DNA of 64,000 nucleotides from Effrenium voratum (GCA_963377175.1 CAUJNA010003748.1:274678-338677); one strand, 5' to 3'; positions 9,154-21,440 are shown, counted from the stretch's first letter. Notes: a model not told the origin generated them from the sequence alone. Translations and numbers: made by a program.

Positions 9154-12100
9154 GTGAAGTGGCTGAAGACCTGCAATCGACACCCTTCTCCTTGAAAGTC
9201 CTGCCGACTCCAGCATCCTGGAACGGGTGACCTCGTAAGTCCACGGCATACGGGCATTGGGCCAAATACGGGCTTGCAATCCTGAAATAACCCGAACTCC
9301 CTTTGTCTCTGTGACAAATTTAGCCCTTCGCAAATGTCCTCTCAAATGGACGATAGGCTACTGAATATGTTTACCGAACCTCACAGCGAACCTGATTCTG
9401 GAACTTGCACGACCTCCTATAAGCTTGCGGCCAGTTGACAAGCTCGGATTCAAAACCTGCAATTTCAAGGAACGGAGGATTCTGAAGCCAGCACTTGCAA
9501 GCCTCATTGAACTCCCGCATGCTCGAGCGGAAAGCCTTGCAGGATTTTGTGATTCTCAGCCCCAGCTTTGTGCCGGACGAGGCTGTGACATCCGACAGTC
9601 GGTTCTGAGGAACCGCCTTCACAAAGGCCTGGCAGAGTTGCTTGGCGCATTGCGGCTGAACTGGCTGTGGGTCAAGAATAGGGTAACCCCAAAATGGAGC
9701 CCTGGTATGGAAACATGGACCAAAATCTGCGGTCCCATGATGGTTTGATTTTGACCCACACCCAACTGGAATCGATGGTCTAAGGACTGGCCTGCAGCAA
9801 AACCATGTAGCGTCTGGCTTTGTCGGTCAAGCCCATGTCTGCAAGCAGCATAGCCTGCTTCACAAATGCCCACAATCGCTGCTCCGTGAGCAATGTGGCA
9901 AAGCACAATTAAGCACCGAGGCAGGAACATGCGCCAACTTGAACGGCTGTATAGTTGGACACAAGGAGTCAGCATTGCCACAGCGCAAAGCCTTTCAGTG
10001 GCGATGAAAGGGCAATGAGATGGGCGAGCCAAGGCCCCAACGTACTCGAAAATTTCCGACCTGACTCAAATTGCTGCAGCAAGGGCGAGTGCTGCAAATC
10101 CGTCAAGCTGAGTAGCAAGCAGTTGCAAGGCCAACGGGTCGAGCAGGCGCGACTTAGAAAACTCGTCGACTTAGTTAGGCACATCAAGCACATCAAGGTC
10201 TCCCTGAGCCAAGGAGCAAAGTTCTTCGGACTTCGATGTTCGACGCCCAAAACACATACGAGGCCTTGGCTGGGTCATAGCTATGGCCATGAAATGCCTT
10301 GAAGATTTCATGCGGCTGGGCTTTCAACTGGAAGGAGCGTCAACCTTGGCTTGGCAGCGCAGCTGCAAAGACCTCTTCATCTTGGGCAATGCCAAGCACG
10401 AGACAGCATCAAGTGTCCTCTCCCCTGTCATGAGATAGCACCTAGGTGCTACATGAGCACAACTTGCCACAGGCACGATCATGTTGTCGCTAAGTCCAGA
10501 GCACATGGCCTGCGAAGACATCCCCTTTGCCTGCCAGCCTTCGTTTGATGGATGGATGTGCAAAGGCACAGACCAAAATGACTTCCCTGAGCGACTTCAC
10601 CCAACGACTCTGCCTTGCAGCTAGAGACTCAATGAAGGAAATTGCCAGGTTCGCGTAGTCATGACGCCTCGACCTAAAGTTGCTTGGTAGTGTGCGAAAT
10701 GGCAAACCAAATGCAGTGCTGTCCAGCATGACACATGGCCCCCCCTCCTCCACAACAAACTCCTTTCATGCTGCAAATGGGGTATGTTCAAAGGAACGGG
10801 CGCCTCTATGACGCCGGAACTGTTTGTCACGGTTTCAGAAAATCGTACGACATCCAAGCCTTCCAGGGGGGTGGGAGGGTGGGGTATTCCTTCTCGTTTG
10901 TTTGCCATTGCTTCCAACAATTCAGTCACAGGACAACTCCCTGCTTATACTGCCATGGCTCAAGCCTCAGTGGACAATCGCATTGAAAGGTGCAGATCGC
11001 ACACAGAGTTGCTCTATATTTCAATGATCCCTTCCATATCACTTCGCCTCAGGGAAATAACATGCAACATTGCGCGGGAAAAGGCACGTGCAGGCTCAGC
11101 GCTTCAAGATTCATCTGAAACGTCCGCGTTTCGTGTTGGAATCCCAACGGCACGGCAACTTCTTCTACACGCAAACACTGTCGCTTACACCCAGGCATTT
11201 TCAACAACGGGACCCTTCGCTACGCCTTCGGGAAAAAGTCCCTCCTGGCACCGTTTCAGGGCTGGTCGTGCAAGCCGCAAGCTGGAGGTTTGAAAGTACG
11301 CGTGTCCCTATCTGTGCTGCTGGCAGCAGCGAAAAGACAGCTGCATATGCAGGCCAGCCTCAACACGCAGCTATTGCAACGTGAGAGCGTGACACGCCTG
11401 ATCTGCACGCCTGCGAGAACTTTCTCTGTGATTTCAGGCGGAGATCCTGCTGGCAGTATGAGCACGCGTGACACGGATCAAGCCAGCCAAGATTTCTCAG
11501 CGTCCTTTGCCGACACATTTGAAGAGGAACAACAAGGCGCAAACAGTTGGATCCTGAAATCAGGTTGCATCTTCCCAGAACAAAAGACACTTTCAAACAC
11601 TCCATGCCTCTGCATCCTGCGTTGACATTGGCGCAGCCTGTCAACAAATTTTACGCTCCCCCTGCTCACTCTATTTTGCGTTAATGGTATACAAGCATTT
11701 AGCTCTATTTGTCGACAAACCGACACCATGGGTTGAAATCCTCCATGTATCACCAAGTCAATTTGCAAACGGTCTGGGACCCCTTCCTGGTCAATAGTCC
11801 TTGAAAGCCAGAAAGCTACACGGCAAGGCCTCTGCTCTGCCAGGCTTTGCTGCTTCGACAAATTTGAGGAGAACGGTACCCTCGGTCAAAGTCTGTTTGC
11901 CATCCTTCTTTGAATGTAACTCATGGCTCCGGCATTGGATCCAGGATCGAGAAGTCGAGACCTCGTTTAGAGTCTGCACTCTACTGGCTTTTGTCTGCCT
12001 CGAAGCAAACAAACAACAACTACATTTGCCAGCTAAATCACAAGGTTTCGAAGAAAACATAGTCATCCATCAACATTCATGAAGTTAAGCTCTTTCCATG

Positions 12101-13275
12101 GTATCAAGTTGGTGTCCATGCACAAGTTGGCACCGCTGTCACCACCCCTGTTGCTGAACACATCCAACAGTAGGAACAATATTGCAGCAAGTGCTCAGGT
12201 CTGAGTCCAAAACAGAGCCATTGCATAGGGCCACATGCCAGCAAGGCAGGCATCCTGCCAATCACCATTGTACGCTCTTCTCTCTGGCATGATTCAATCC
12301 TTCGTATGAGACACAACTCGATTCGAACTTATCGCCTGTACAGCACCAGTGACGTCACCCTGACAGACTTTTGCCTCGTATGCGCTGTGTTCGAGGCGCA
12401 AAGTCCTCACAAAAGATCTCAGCTGACTTAGCTCCGGGCGCAAAATCTTTGCAGCGCGCTAGTCTCTCCCTGTGGCCGCAGTGCCTCCGCGTGGTCAGCT
12501 AGCACCTCACAGCAATTCAAGGGGATCGCCACTTCTGGCCGGCTCAGGCGCCCACAGGAGCAAAGAGTTGCCAAAAGGCATCCGACTGGACCCTGCCTTG
12601 GCTCCGCAAGGTGCGAGCTCAGCGCAGACATGCTGCAGCCGGGCCGTTTGCTTTCACCAAGCAGTGCAAAAAGCGGCAGGCCGTTGCCTGACTGGGCTTT
12701 ACATGATTACATGCGCTCTGCGGGACAGCGGCAGCTGAGCTCGTGACAGCAGACTTTGGAAATTGCGCAGCGGCTTCCAGCGTGCAGTACCTTCATCTCG
12801 GCATGTCAATGAGACTGGGCTGTGACGAAAGCGCACTGTGATCCACCGGACTCAAGTTTTGTGGTTATGTCCTCCAAGTACTGCAGAACTGCCTGTGAGG
12901 CCAGTCAACACCGTCTTTGCACATTCGGCATGCTGCCGCCTCAGTTGTGCTATCGTCCACCCGCCCAAATGGTCCAGGAAAAGACTCCAGGCTCTGATGC
13001 CTCAAGCAAACTAAGACGAAGCACAATTACCCACAAGGCATGCTGGCTTCAGGCCCAGGCCATTCGCCAAGACTATTCCGCAAAACGTCCTTCCAAGTTA
13101 CCACATAACTCAAAGACAATCTCACACAGGGCAAACATGTTAGCATGGGCGGATCGGGCACGCACACATCCTGCATGGCGTACTCTTTGGTGTTGCCATC
13201 CGGTGCCTTTGGCAGTCAGGCTTTGTGCGGAGCACATGCAAAGCAAAGGCTGCGGCTGCACGCAGAACTCTGCCG
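9154..13275. other. No recognisable gene; weak minus-strand exon candidates
   Basis: Nothing here was recognised. Frames with protein-like composition on the minus strand include 9371-9622 (CKCWLQNPPFLEIAGFE), 12428-12631 (PLNCCEVLADHAEALRPQG) and 13073-13261, but none shows a known motif or convincing splice sites. A segment at about 11140-11240 is shared with about 21100-21440. Confidence 0.4.
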
Positions 13276-15459
13276 TCAGCGCTGAAGGCGACTACAACAC
13301 CTGACTCTGCTGGCATAGAGGAAAACCAGTATCTGCATCTTGAAGAACATGACAGTCCCTTCACTGGTTTCCGCAAATGCATCCAATGCACTTGTTGCTG
13401 CGCAACAACCCATGCTCCTGCCTCCGGAGGACTTGCTCGGATAGGCTCCCCTGAAAGGTGTGGCAGACACCTCAGCGGGCAGTGAGCCCATTGGAGATGC
13501 CTCCACGGGAGGCGCCCCCGTTGAAGGTATTCCCATTGGAGCTGATGCTGCAATCGGTGCTGACACCACGGGGGGAGTGACTGCAGGTGACCTCATGGGA
13601 GGCGCTACTCCGATGGGAGGGGTGGCTCCGATGGGAGGGGTGACTCCCATGGGAGGAGTGACTCCCATCGGAGGTGTGGCTCCCACCGGGGCTGCTCCCG
13701 CTGCCGAGGATCCCATTGAAGACGGTTCTGTTGGAGAAGTTCCAAACAAAGATGATGCCGTCGGAGGTCCTCCTAGGGGAGGGGAGCCCATGTCAAATGC
13801 TCCAGTTGGCGGGGAGCCCATTGAGGATGCTTCCTTCGGAGGTGAACCCATCGAGAATGGTCCAGTTGACGGAGCGAATCCTGCCATCGGAGCTGCTCCT
13901 CCCATTGGAGCTGATCCTGCCATGGGAGGGGCTCCCATGGGAGGTGTGACTCCCATTGGTTGTCCCGTGGGCGGCGTGACTCCCATTGGTGGTGCTCCCA
14001 TTGGTGGTGCTCCCATGGGAGGTGTGACCCCCACTGGGGCTGCTCCCGCTGCCGAGGATCCCATTGAAGATGGTTCTGTTGGAGAAGTTCCGAACAAGGA
14101 GGATACCGTGGGAGGTCCACCTAGGGGAGGGGAGCCCATGTCAAATGCTCCAGCTGGAAGTGAGCCCATTGGGGATGCTTCCTTCGGAGGTGAACCCATC
14201 GAGAATGGTCCAGTTGACGGAGCGAATCCTGCCATCGGAGCTGCTCCTCCCATTGGAGCTAATCCTGCCATGGGAGGGGCTCCCATTGGAGGCGTGACTC
14301 CCATTGGTGGTGCTCCCGTTGGTGGTGCTCCCATGGGAGGTGTGGCTCCCACTGGGGCTGCTCCCGCTGCCGAGGATCCCATTGAAGACGGTTCTGTTGG
14401 AGAAGTTCCAAACAAAGATGATGCCGTCGGAGGTCCTCCTAGGGGAGGGGAGCCCATGTCAAATGCTCCAGTTGGCGGGGAGCCCATTGAGGATGCTTCC
14501 TTCGGAGGTGAACCCATCGAGAATGGTTCAGTTGACGGAGCGAATCCTGCCATCGGAGCTGCTCCTCCCATTGGAGCTGATCCTGCCATGGGAGGGGCTC
14601 CCATGGGAGGTGTGACTCCCATTGGTTGTCCCGTGGGCGGCGTGACTCCCATTGGTGGTGCGCCCACTGGTGGTGCTCCCATGGGAGGTGTGACCCCCAC
14701 TGGGGCTGCTCCCGCTGCCGAGGATCCCATTGAAGACGGTTCTGCTGTAGAAGTTCCGAACAAGGAGGATGCCGTCGGAGGTCCTCCTAGGGGAGGGGAG
14801 CCCATGTCAAATGCTGCAGCTGGCGGGGAGCCCATTGAGGATGCTTCCTTCGGAGGTGAACCCATCGAGAATGGTCCAGTTGACGGAGCGAATCCTGCCA
14901 TCGGAGCTGCTCCTCCCATTGGAGCTGATCCTGCCATGGGAGGGGCTCCCATGGGAGGTGTGACTCCCATTGGTTGTCCCGTGGGCGGCGCGACTCCCAT
15001 TGGTGGTGCTCCCATTGGTGGTGCTCCCATGGGAGGTGTGACCCCCACTGGGGCTGCTCCCGCTGCCGAGGATCCCATTGAAGACGGTTCTGCTGTAGAA
15101 GTTCCGAACAAGGAGGATACCGTCGGAGGTCCACCTAGGGGAGGGGAGCCCATGTCAAATGCTCCAGCTGGAAGTGAGCCCATTGGGGATGCTTCCTTCG
15201 GAGGTGAACCCATCGAGAATGGTCCAGTTGACGGAGCGAATCCTGCCATCGGAGCTGCTCCTCCCATTGGAGCTAATCCTGCCATGGGAGGGGCTCCCAT
15301 TGGAGGCGTGACTCCCATTGGTGGTGCTCCCGTTGCTTGTTGTTCCGCCGGAGAAGGTACTCCGAAAGGTGATGCTGGTTCCTTGCATTTCCCACTTGAT
15401 ACCGCAACTTGCACAGAAACTAAGCCACAAACATGCGGGGAAAGATCTAGACTCGGCAT
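13276..15459 (-). CDS. Pro/Met/Gly-rich tandem-repeat protein (727 codons)
   Basis: This minus-strand frame is fully open for 727 codons. It has a unique N-terminus (about 50 residues, MPSLDLSPHVCGLVSVQVAV), five tandem repeats of 116 or 106 residues built from smaller PPMG-A/V blocks (APPMGAPPMGV, SPPLGGPPT, SLFGTS), and a unique C-terminus with ALDAFAETSEGTVMFFKMQ. The opposite strand is also open (13460-15685), so strand choice matters. Between repeat copies many Met/Ile changes in the plus reading are silent CCC/CCA proline changes in the minus reading, and other third-position differences also fall silent there, which favours the minus strand. There is no clear signal peptide. The function is unknown, and a low-complexity, perhaps secreted or surface protein would be a guess. 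It may equally be a non-coding minisatellite of period divisible by three. Confidence 0.45.
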   Translation of the reverse strand: MPSLDLSPHVCGLVSVQVAVSSGKCKEPASPFGVPSPAEQQATGAPPMGVTPPMGAPPMAGLAPMGGAAPMAGFAPSTGPFSMGSPPKEASPMGSLPAGAFDMGSPPLGGPPTVSSLFGTSTAEPSSMGSSAAGAAPVGVTPPMGAPPMGAPPMGVAPPTGQPMGVTPPMGAPPMAGSAPMGGAAPMAGFAPSTGPFSMGSPPKEASSMGSPPAAAFDMGSPPLGGPPTASSLFGTSTAEPSSMGSSAAGAAPVGVTPPMGAPPVGAPPMGVTPPTGQPMGVTPPMGAPPMAGSAPMGGAAPMAGFAPSTEPFSMGSPPKEASSMGSPPTGAFDMGSPPLGGPPTASSLFGTSPTEPSSMGSSAAGAAPVGATPPMGAPPTGAPPMGVTPPMGAPPMAGLAPMGGAAPMAGFAPSTGPFSMGSPPKEASPMGSLPAGAFDMGSPPLGGPPTVSSLFGTSPTEPSSMGSSAAGAAPVGVTPPMGAPPMGAPPMGVTPPTGQPMGVTPPMGAPPMAGSAPMGGAAPMAGFAPSTGPFSMGSPPKEASSMGSPPTGAFDMGSPPLGGPPTASSLFGTSPTEPSSMGSSAAGAAPVGATPPMGVTPPMGVTPPIGATPPIGVAPPMRSPAVTPPVVSAPIAASAPMGIPSTGAPPVEASPMGSLPAEVSATPFRGAYPSKSSGGRSMGCCAATSALDAFAETSEGTVMFFKMQILVFLYASRVRCCSRLQR
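13600..15345. repeat. Minisatellite, 348/318-bp units, five copies
   Basis: The anchor gccgagg recurs at 13703, 14051, 14369, 14717 and 15065. Spacings are therefore 348, 318, 348 and 348 bp, all multiples of three. The short unit lacks a 30-bp block, a loss of exactly ten codons. Smaller subrepeats (cccatgggagg / cccattggagg) run inside each unit. Confidence 0.95.
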
Positions 15460-15689
15460 AGGAAAAAGGCCAAGGCCTCCTTGGCCAGGCCTTGGTGCAA
15501 CAACAAGACTCCTTCAAAACAAACCTTGGAGCATGTTCGGACATGGCATCATGATGGACCATAGTGTCAGACTCGGAAGGGCCATTTGCAGCAGGTTCGC
15601 CCCACCTTGCTTTGCAGCAATGCGAATCACTGTCACAAGGAAACGTACTAAGAACGAGATGTCAATAAGACGTAGGCATTTCTGATCGT

Positions 15690-16200
15690 TGGCCCTGAGC
15701 CGCGAGGATCAAGAATCATCGGATGGCTCTAGGGCATTGTATTGGCTGGCCCTGGTGTTCAGAGTTGTGCAGTGCTCCTGTGCCACGTATGTTGGATGCC
15801 AATCTAATCTGCATCTCACGTCTGCCGCACCTCAAATTAGTTGCAAGTCGTCCATGCGCCCGTCACAGGGTTAGCTTGAGCAGCGAAATAAGGCACATGC
15901 GCCTCGATATGGGCCTTGTGGCGCATGTGCATGTATATATATATATATACATGCATACATGCATCCATGAAAATCTGCACATGACATGTACAAAATCTGC
16001 ACATTTCTGGCTGGGACTACCTTCACTCTGATGGGCTTTGACCGTGGCTCCTCTTATCTTCAGGCGGATTGACATGCAACTTGGTGCGCTCCCAAGGGGT
16101 GGGATCCTTTTCAGCGCATCCAGCGACACGACGCGCGGCTGGTCCGCTGGCAGATAGCCTCTTCGCTGGAGGTCCTGCGCACAACCCCCGGTCAGGTCCC
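15690..16200. other. No gene seen
   Basis: Unique sequence with only a short (TA)n run at about 15932-15950 followed by catgcatacatgcatccatg. Confidence 0.5.
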
Positions 16201-16202
16201 CC

Positions 16203-16239
16203 CAAGCAAACCAACCAACAACCAACCAACCAACCAGCT

Positions 16240-16272
<33 letters not shown>

Positions 16273-16467
16273 CCCAGCCACCCAACCAACCATCCATCCA
16301 ACCAACCAACCAGCCAGCCAGCCAGCCAGCCAACCAGCCAACCAACCAACCAACACACAAACACACAAACACACAAACACACAAACACACAAACACACAA
16401 ACACACAAACGCACACACGAACACAACACACAAACACATACACACACAAACACACACAAAAACACAC

Positions 16468-16542
<75 letters not shown>

Positions 16543-16546
16543 ACAC

Positions 16547-16601
<55 letters not shown>

Positions 16602-17155
16602 CAAACACACAAACACCAAACACACAAACACACAAACACACAAACGCACACACGAACACAAAGACACAAACACACACCCACACACACACAAACACACACA
16701 AAGACACACACACACGCACACGCACTGCGCACGCACACGCACACGCACACGCACACGCACACGCACACGCACGCACGCACACAAACACACACAAACACAC
16801 AAACACCCATCACACACATAAAAAAAACACAAACACACAAACACAAACACGCACATGGACACACACACGCACACAAAGACACATAGGCACACACACACAC
16901 ACGCGCGCACACACTCACACGCACACACGCACGCAAGCACGCACGCACGCACGCACGCACGCAAACACACACGCACGCAAGAACGCACGCAAATCACAAA
17001 GAGACAAAGAGACAAACAAACATACAAACAAACACACAAACAATCAAACAAACAAACAAACAAACAAACAAACAAACAAACAAACAAACCAACACACACA
17101 CACACAAACAGACACACACACAGACAAACACAAACACAAACACAAACACAAACAT
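16203..17155. repeat. CCAA/CCAG and CA-type microsatellite block
   Basis: CCAA and CCAG units (16203-16350) run into ACACAA and (CA)n tracts, including a pure (AC)n core near 16467-16538, then (ACGC)n and (ACAA)n to about 17155. The plus strand is almost free of T. Long Cys/Val ORFs on the minus strand are artefacts. Confidence 0.95.
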
Positions 17156-17360
17156 CCCGGCGGACCGAAATTCGCGTTGTGCTGCTTTTCTGAAACCTGA
17201 GAGAGCCCACGAACCCGAACGCACATCACTTTGCACAAGCCCAAGAAAATAATTAGAGAGAACATTTTTCGGTATAAGCCAATGGGGCTCGCAATCAAGC
17301 CTACTGCGCAAACTATGTTTTTCAGCTTGTAAACTGCACTTTGCGCGCTCCACTTGTTGC

Positions 17361-17850
17361 TACAAAGCTGCGATTTTCAACCTGGAGCTGGACACCTGCG
17401 CTTCGCGCGCTTGTACTACAAAGTTGCGATTTTCCAGCCGGAGCTGGTACTTCGCGCGCTAGACTTAGCTACACAGCTGCGATTGTCCAGCTAGAGCTGA
17501 AAACCTGTACTTTGCGTACTAGACTTGTACGACAAAGTTGCAATTTTCAAGCTGGAGCTCAAAACCTGTACTTCGCGTATTATACTTGCACTTCAAAGTT
17601 GCGATCTTCCAGCCAGAGCTGGAAACTTGTACTTCACGTACTATACTTGCACTACAAAGTTGTGACTTTCCAGCTAGTGCTGGAAACCTGCACACTTCGC
17701 GCACTAGACTTGTACTTCAAAGTTGCGATTCTTCAGCTAGAGCTGGTACTACAAAGTTGCGATTTTCCAGCTAGAGCTGGAAACCTGTGCTTTGCGTGCT
17801 AGACTTGTACTACAAAGTCGCGATTGTCCCGCTAGACCTAGAACCTTGTA
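17361..17850. repeat. About 62-bp tandem repeat with an internal palindrome
   Basis: About nine degenerate units are marked by acaaagttgcgat at 17420, 17533, 17594, 17656, 17717, 17752 and 17814. Typical spacing is 61-62 bp, with some shortened units. Most units carry ccagctagagctgg or a close variant, a near-perfect palindrome able to form a small hairpin. Confidence 0.9.
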
Positions 17851-20282
17851 CACCTGATCAACACTTCTGAACCACACTTTTTCTGGTCAACACTTCTGAG
17901 CAACATTTCTGAGCGACACTTTTTCTGATCGACACTTCTGATTGACACTTCTGAGCGACAATTTTGACCGACACCTGATCAACACTTCTGAACCACACTT
18001 TTTCTGATCGACACTTCTGAGCAACACTTCTGAGCGACCACTTCTGAGCAACACTTTTGATCCGCACTTCTGATGCACACTTTTGGTCGACAGTTTGAGC
18101 AACACTGCTGAACCACACTTCTGAAATCTTCTGATTGACACTGATGAGCAACACTTCTGATCCACACTTCTCATCGACAGTTCTGAGCAACACTTCTGAC
18201 CAACACTTCTGATCCCACTGCTCATCGACACTTGTGAACGACACTTCTGAACAGCACTGCTTGCTCAATTAACATTTCTGAGCGACACTTCTGAGCAACA
18301 CTTCTGATCGACACTTCTGAGTGAGCAACACTTCTGACCCACACTTCTGATTGACGCTGCTGAGCGACACTTTTGAGCGACACCTGATCAACACTTCTGA
18401 ACCACACTTTTTCTGATCAACACTTCTGAACAACACTTCTGAGCGACACTTTTTCTGTTCGATTTTTCTGAGCAACACTTCTGATCGACACTTCTGATCG
18501 ACACTTCTGAGCAACAGTTTTGAGCAACACTGTTGGTCCGCACGTGCGCTTGACACTTCTGATCGACAGTTTGAGCAACACTGCTGAACACACTTCTGAT
18601 TGACACTGATGAGCAACACTTCTGACCCACACTTCTCATCGACAGCTCTGAGAAACACTTCTGACCAACACTTATGATCCACACTGCCGCTCGACACTTC
18701 TGAACGACACTTCTGAGCAACACTGCTGAATTGACACTTCTGAGCGACACTTCTGAGCAACATCGACACTTCTGAGCAACAGTTGACACTTCTGAACCAC
18801 ACTTTGTCTGATCGACGCTTCTGAGCAACACTTCTAAGAGAGACTTTGCTGATCGACTTTTCTGAGCAACACTTCTGATTGACACTTCTGAGCAACACGT
18901 TTGAGCGACTGAACCGCACTTTTTCTGACGAGCAACACTTCTGATCGACACTTTTTCTGATCGCAACAGTTTTGAGCAACACTTTTGAGCCGGACTTGTG
19001 CTTGACACTTCTGATCGACAGTTTGAGCAACACTGCTGAACCACACGTCTGATTGACACTGATGAGCAACACTTCTGACCCGCACTTCTCATCGACAGTT
19101 CTGAGAAACACTTCTGACCAACACTTATGATCCACACTGCTCATCGACGCTTCTGAACGACACTTCTGAGCAACACTGCTGAATTGACACTTCTGACACT
19201 TTTGAGGAACCCTTCTCATCAACACTTCTGAGCAACAGTTGACACTTCTGAGCGAACTTTTTGAGCGACGCCTGACCAACACTTCTGAACCACACTTTTT
19301 CTGATCGACGCTTCTGAGCAACACTTCTGAGAGATATTTTGTTGATCGACTTTTCTGAGCAACACTTCTGAGTGACACTTCTGAGCGACACGTTTGAGCG
19401 ACTGAACCACACTTTTTCTGATCGACACTTCTGAGCAACACTTCTGAGCGAAACTTTTTCTGATCGACTTTTCTGAGCAACACTTCTGATTGACACTTCT
19501 GAGCGACACCTGGTCAACACTTCTGAACCACACTTTGTCTGATCAACACTTCTGAGCAACACTTCTGAGCGACACTTTTCTGATCGACTTTTCTGAGCAA
19601 CACTTCTGCTCACACTTTTGAGCCACACCTTTGATCCGCACTTGTGCTTGACACTTCTGATCGACAGTTTGAGCAACACTGCTGAACCACACTTCTGAAA
19701 TCTTCTGATTGACACTGATGAGCAACACTTCTGATCCACACTTCTCATCGACAGTTCTGAGCAACACTTCTGACCAACACTTCTGATCCACACTGCTCAT
19801 CGACACTTCTGAACGACACTTCTGAACAGCACTGCTTGCTGAATTGACACTTCTGAGCGACACTTCTGACCCACACTTCTGATTGACACTTCTGAGCGAC
19901 ACTTTTGAGCGACACTTTTTCTGATCGACTTTTCTTAGCAACACTTCTGATCGACGCTTCTGATCGACGCTTCTGAGCAACACTTTTGATCCGCACTTCT
20001 GATTGACACTTCTGATCTGATCAACAGTTCTAGTTCTGAGCAACACTTCTGATCCACACTTCTGACAACATTTCTGAGGGACACGTCTGAGCAACACTTC
20101 TCAGCAACACTTCTGTTCGACACTTCTGATCGACACTTCTGATCGACACTTCTGAGCAACACTTCTGATCGACACTTCCGAGCAACACTTCTGTCGACAC
20201 TTCCGATGAGCGACACTTGTGATCGACACTTCTAATCGACACTTCTCAACGACACTTGTGCTGGACACTTGTGATCGGCACT
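17850..20282. repeat. 13-bp minisatellite (about 2.4 kb) with higher-order units
   Basis: The basic unit is 13 bp (gatcgacacttct, with variants gagcaacacttct and gaaccacacttct), giving roughly 185 units. Because three units make 39 bp, every minus-strand frame reads as a 13-residue repeat (RSVDQKCRSEVSI), which explains the long open frames without implying a gene. A distinctive variant, gacagtttgagcaacactgc, recurs at 18089, 18565, 19017 and 19663. Spacings of 476, 452 and 646 bp show that larger blocks were amplified. Confidence 0.95.
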
Positions 20283-20700
20283 TCTGAACGAAACTTCTGT
20301 CTCCAAATGCGCACCGCGCCACAGCGAGAGCGATCCAAGGCGCGCAGAGGGTTCACTTTGCACGCTCAAAATGTGCACCGCGCCACAGCGAGAGCGATCC
20401 GACCCACCTGATGCGCGCAGAGGGTTCACTTCGCATGCTCAAAATGCGCACCGCGCCACAGCGAAAGCGATTTGACCCACCCAAAGTGCGCAGAGGTTGC
20501 TTTGCACGCTCAAAATGTGCACCGCGCCACAGCGGGAGCGATTTGACCCACCCAAAGTGCTCAGAGAGTTCGTTTCGCATGCTCAAAATGCGCACCGCGC
20601 CACAGCGAGAGCGCTTTGACCCACCCAAAGTGCGCAGAGGGTTCGCTTCGCGTTCGCAAAATGTGCGCCGCGCCACAGCAAGAGCGATCTCGCTGAGTCA
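20283..20700. repeat. About 72-bp tandem repeat, six copies
   Basis: The anchor gcaccgcgccacagc recurs at 20311, 20375, 20448, 20519 and 20592, with a variant at 20665. Spacings are 64-73 bp. Units are GC-rich and alternate aaaatgcgcacc with aaaatgtgcacc. Confidence 0.93.
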
Positions 20701-20704
20701 AAGT

Positions 20705-20910
20705 GACGCGCTTGCCACGAAATCTACACCCAGGCACCAAAGTACTGCGCCTGCCACGAAATTTGCACGAAAAGCTCCAAAATGCCGCGCCAGCCACGAA
20801 ATTCAAGCAACACGCTCGAAAGTGCTGCGCCTGTCACGCAAAGTAAGCTTGCCACAAACTCAAAATCATCCAAAGTGCTGGACCTGCCACGAAATCCAAC
20901 TTTGACACGT
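20705..20910. repeat. About 40-bp tandem repeat
   Basis: The anchor gccacgaaat recurs at about 20714, 20753 and 20793, with degenerate copies near 20833 and 20885. Confidence 0.8.
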
Positions 20911-21095
20911 TTACGACACGCATCCAAAACTGGCACGGGACTGCGGCGCCAGAATGATTTCGACCAATGTTGACATGTTTCAGGCCCGCCAAAACGAGCC
21001 GATTGTGCTGTACGACAGGGCCAACGAAAACGGCGCCGGCGCAAACACTATGACGCGGCTGCCAAGCAGGACACCTCAAAGCGACCACCCCTGGA

Positions 21096-21440
21096 TCGCT
21101 AATCCCAATGGCACGGCAACGAGAACACGCAGCCTTCCAAAACACGGCGCCTGCGCAGCGAAACGACGTCGAGCTTCAAGAAGCTACGAATCGCGCACAG
21201 GGCCAACGAAAACAGCGCTCGCCGATGCAAAAACACGCTTCCACGACGAATCCCAATGGCACACGCTTATCGCCTCGCCGCGGACGGTTGCGGACGGTTG
21301 CGGACGGTTGCGAACGGTTGCGAACGGTTGGTTGCGAACGGCTGCGAACTCTGGAGCAACTCCTCGCGAACACGGCCTCCACCCCCAGACCCCCACGTAT
21401 AAACGGGAACCCTTCGCTACGCATTCGGGAAAAACTTGCG
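21096..21440. repeat. Dispersed segment shared with about 11136-11245, with a short 9-12-bp array inside
   Basis: aatcccaatggcacggcaac (21103) and gggaacccttcgctacgc with attcgggaaaaa (about 21407-21435) correspond to the segment at 11140-11240 (aatcccaacggcacggcaac, gggacccttcgctacgcctt). Between the matches lies a run of cggttgcggacggttgcgaa units at about 21283-21345. Confidence 0.7.

Noticed and set aside
8415..9317. 300-codon Trp/Gly/Val-rich minus-strand frame, and plus-strand frames of 178-205 codons
   Set aside because: They read straight through the CCAA/ACCCA repeat; composition is set entirely by the microsatellite.
13460..15685. 741-codon plus-strand frame as the real product
   Set aside because: Repeat-to-repeat differences are more often silent on the minus strand; kept only as an alternative.
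16023..17210. 395-codon Cys/Val minus-strand frame
   Set aside because: Open only because (AC)n-type repeats lack stop codons; no non-repeat protein sequence of note.
17858..20322. 404-codon minus-strand frame with 13-residue repeats
   Set aside because: A 13-bp unit repeats in frame every 39 bp in all three frames, so openness carries no information.
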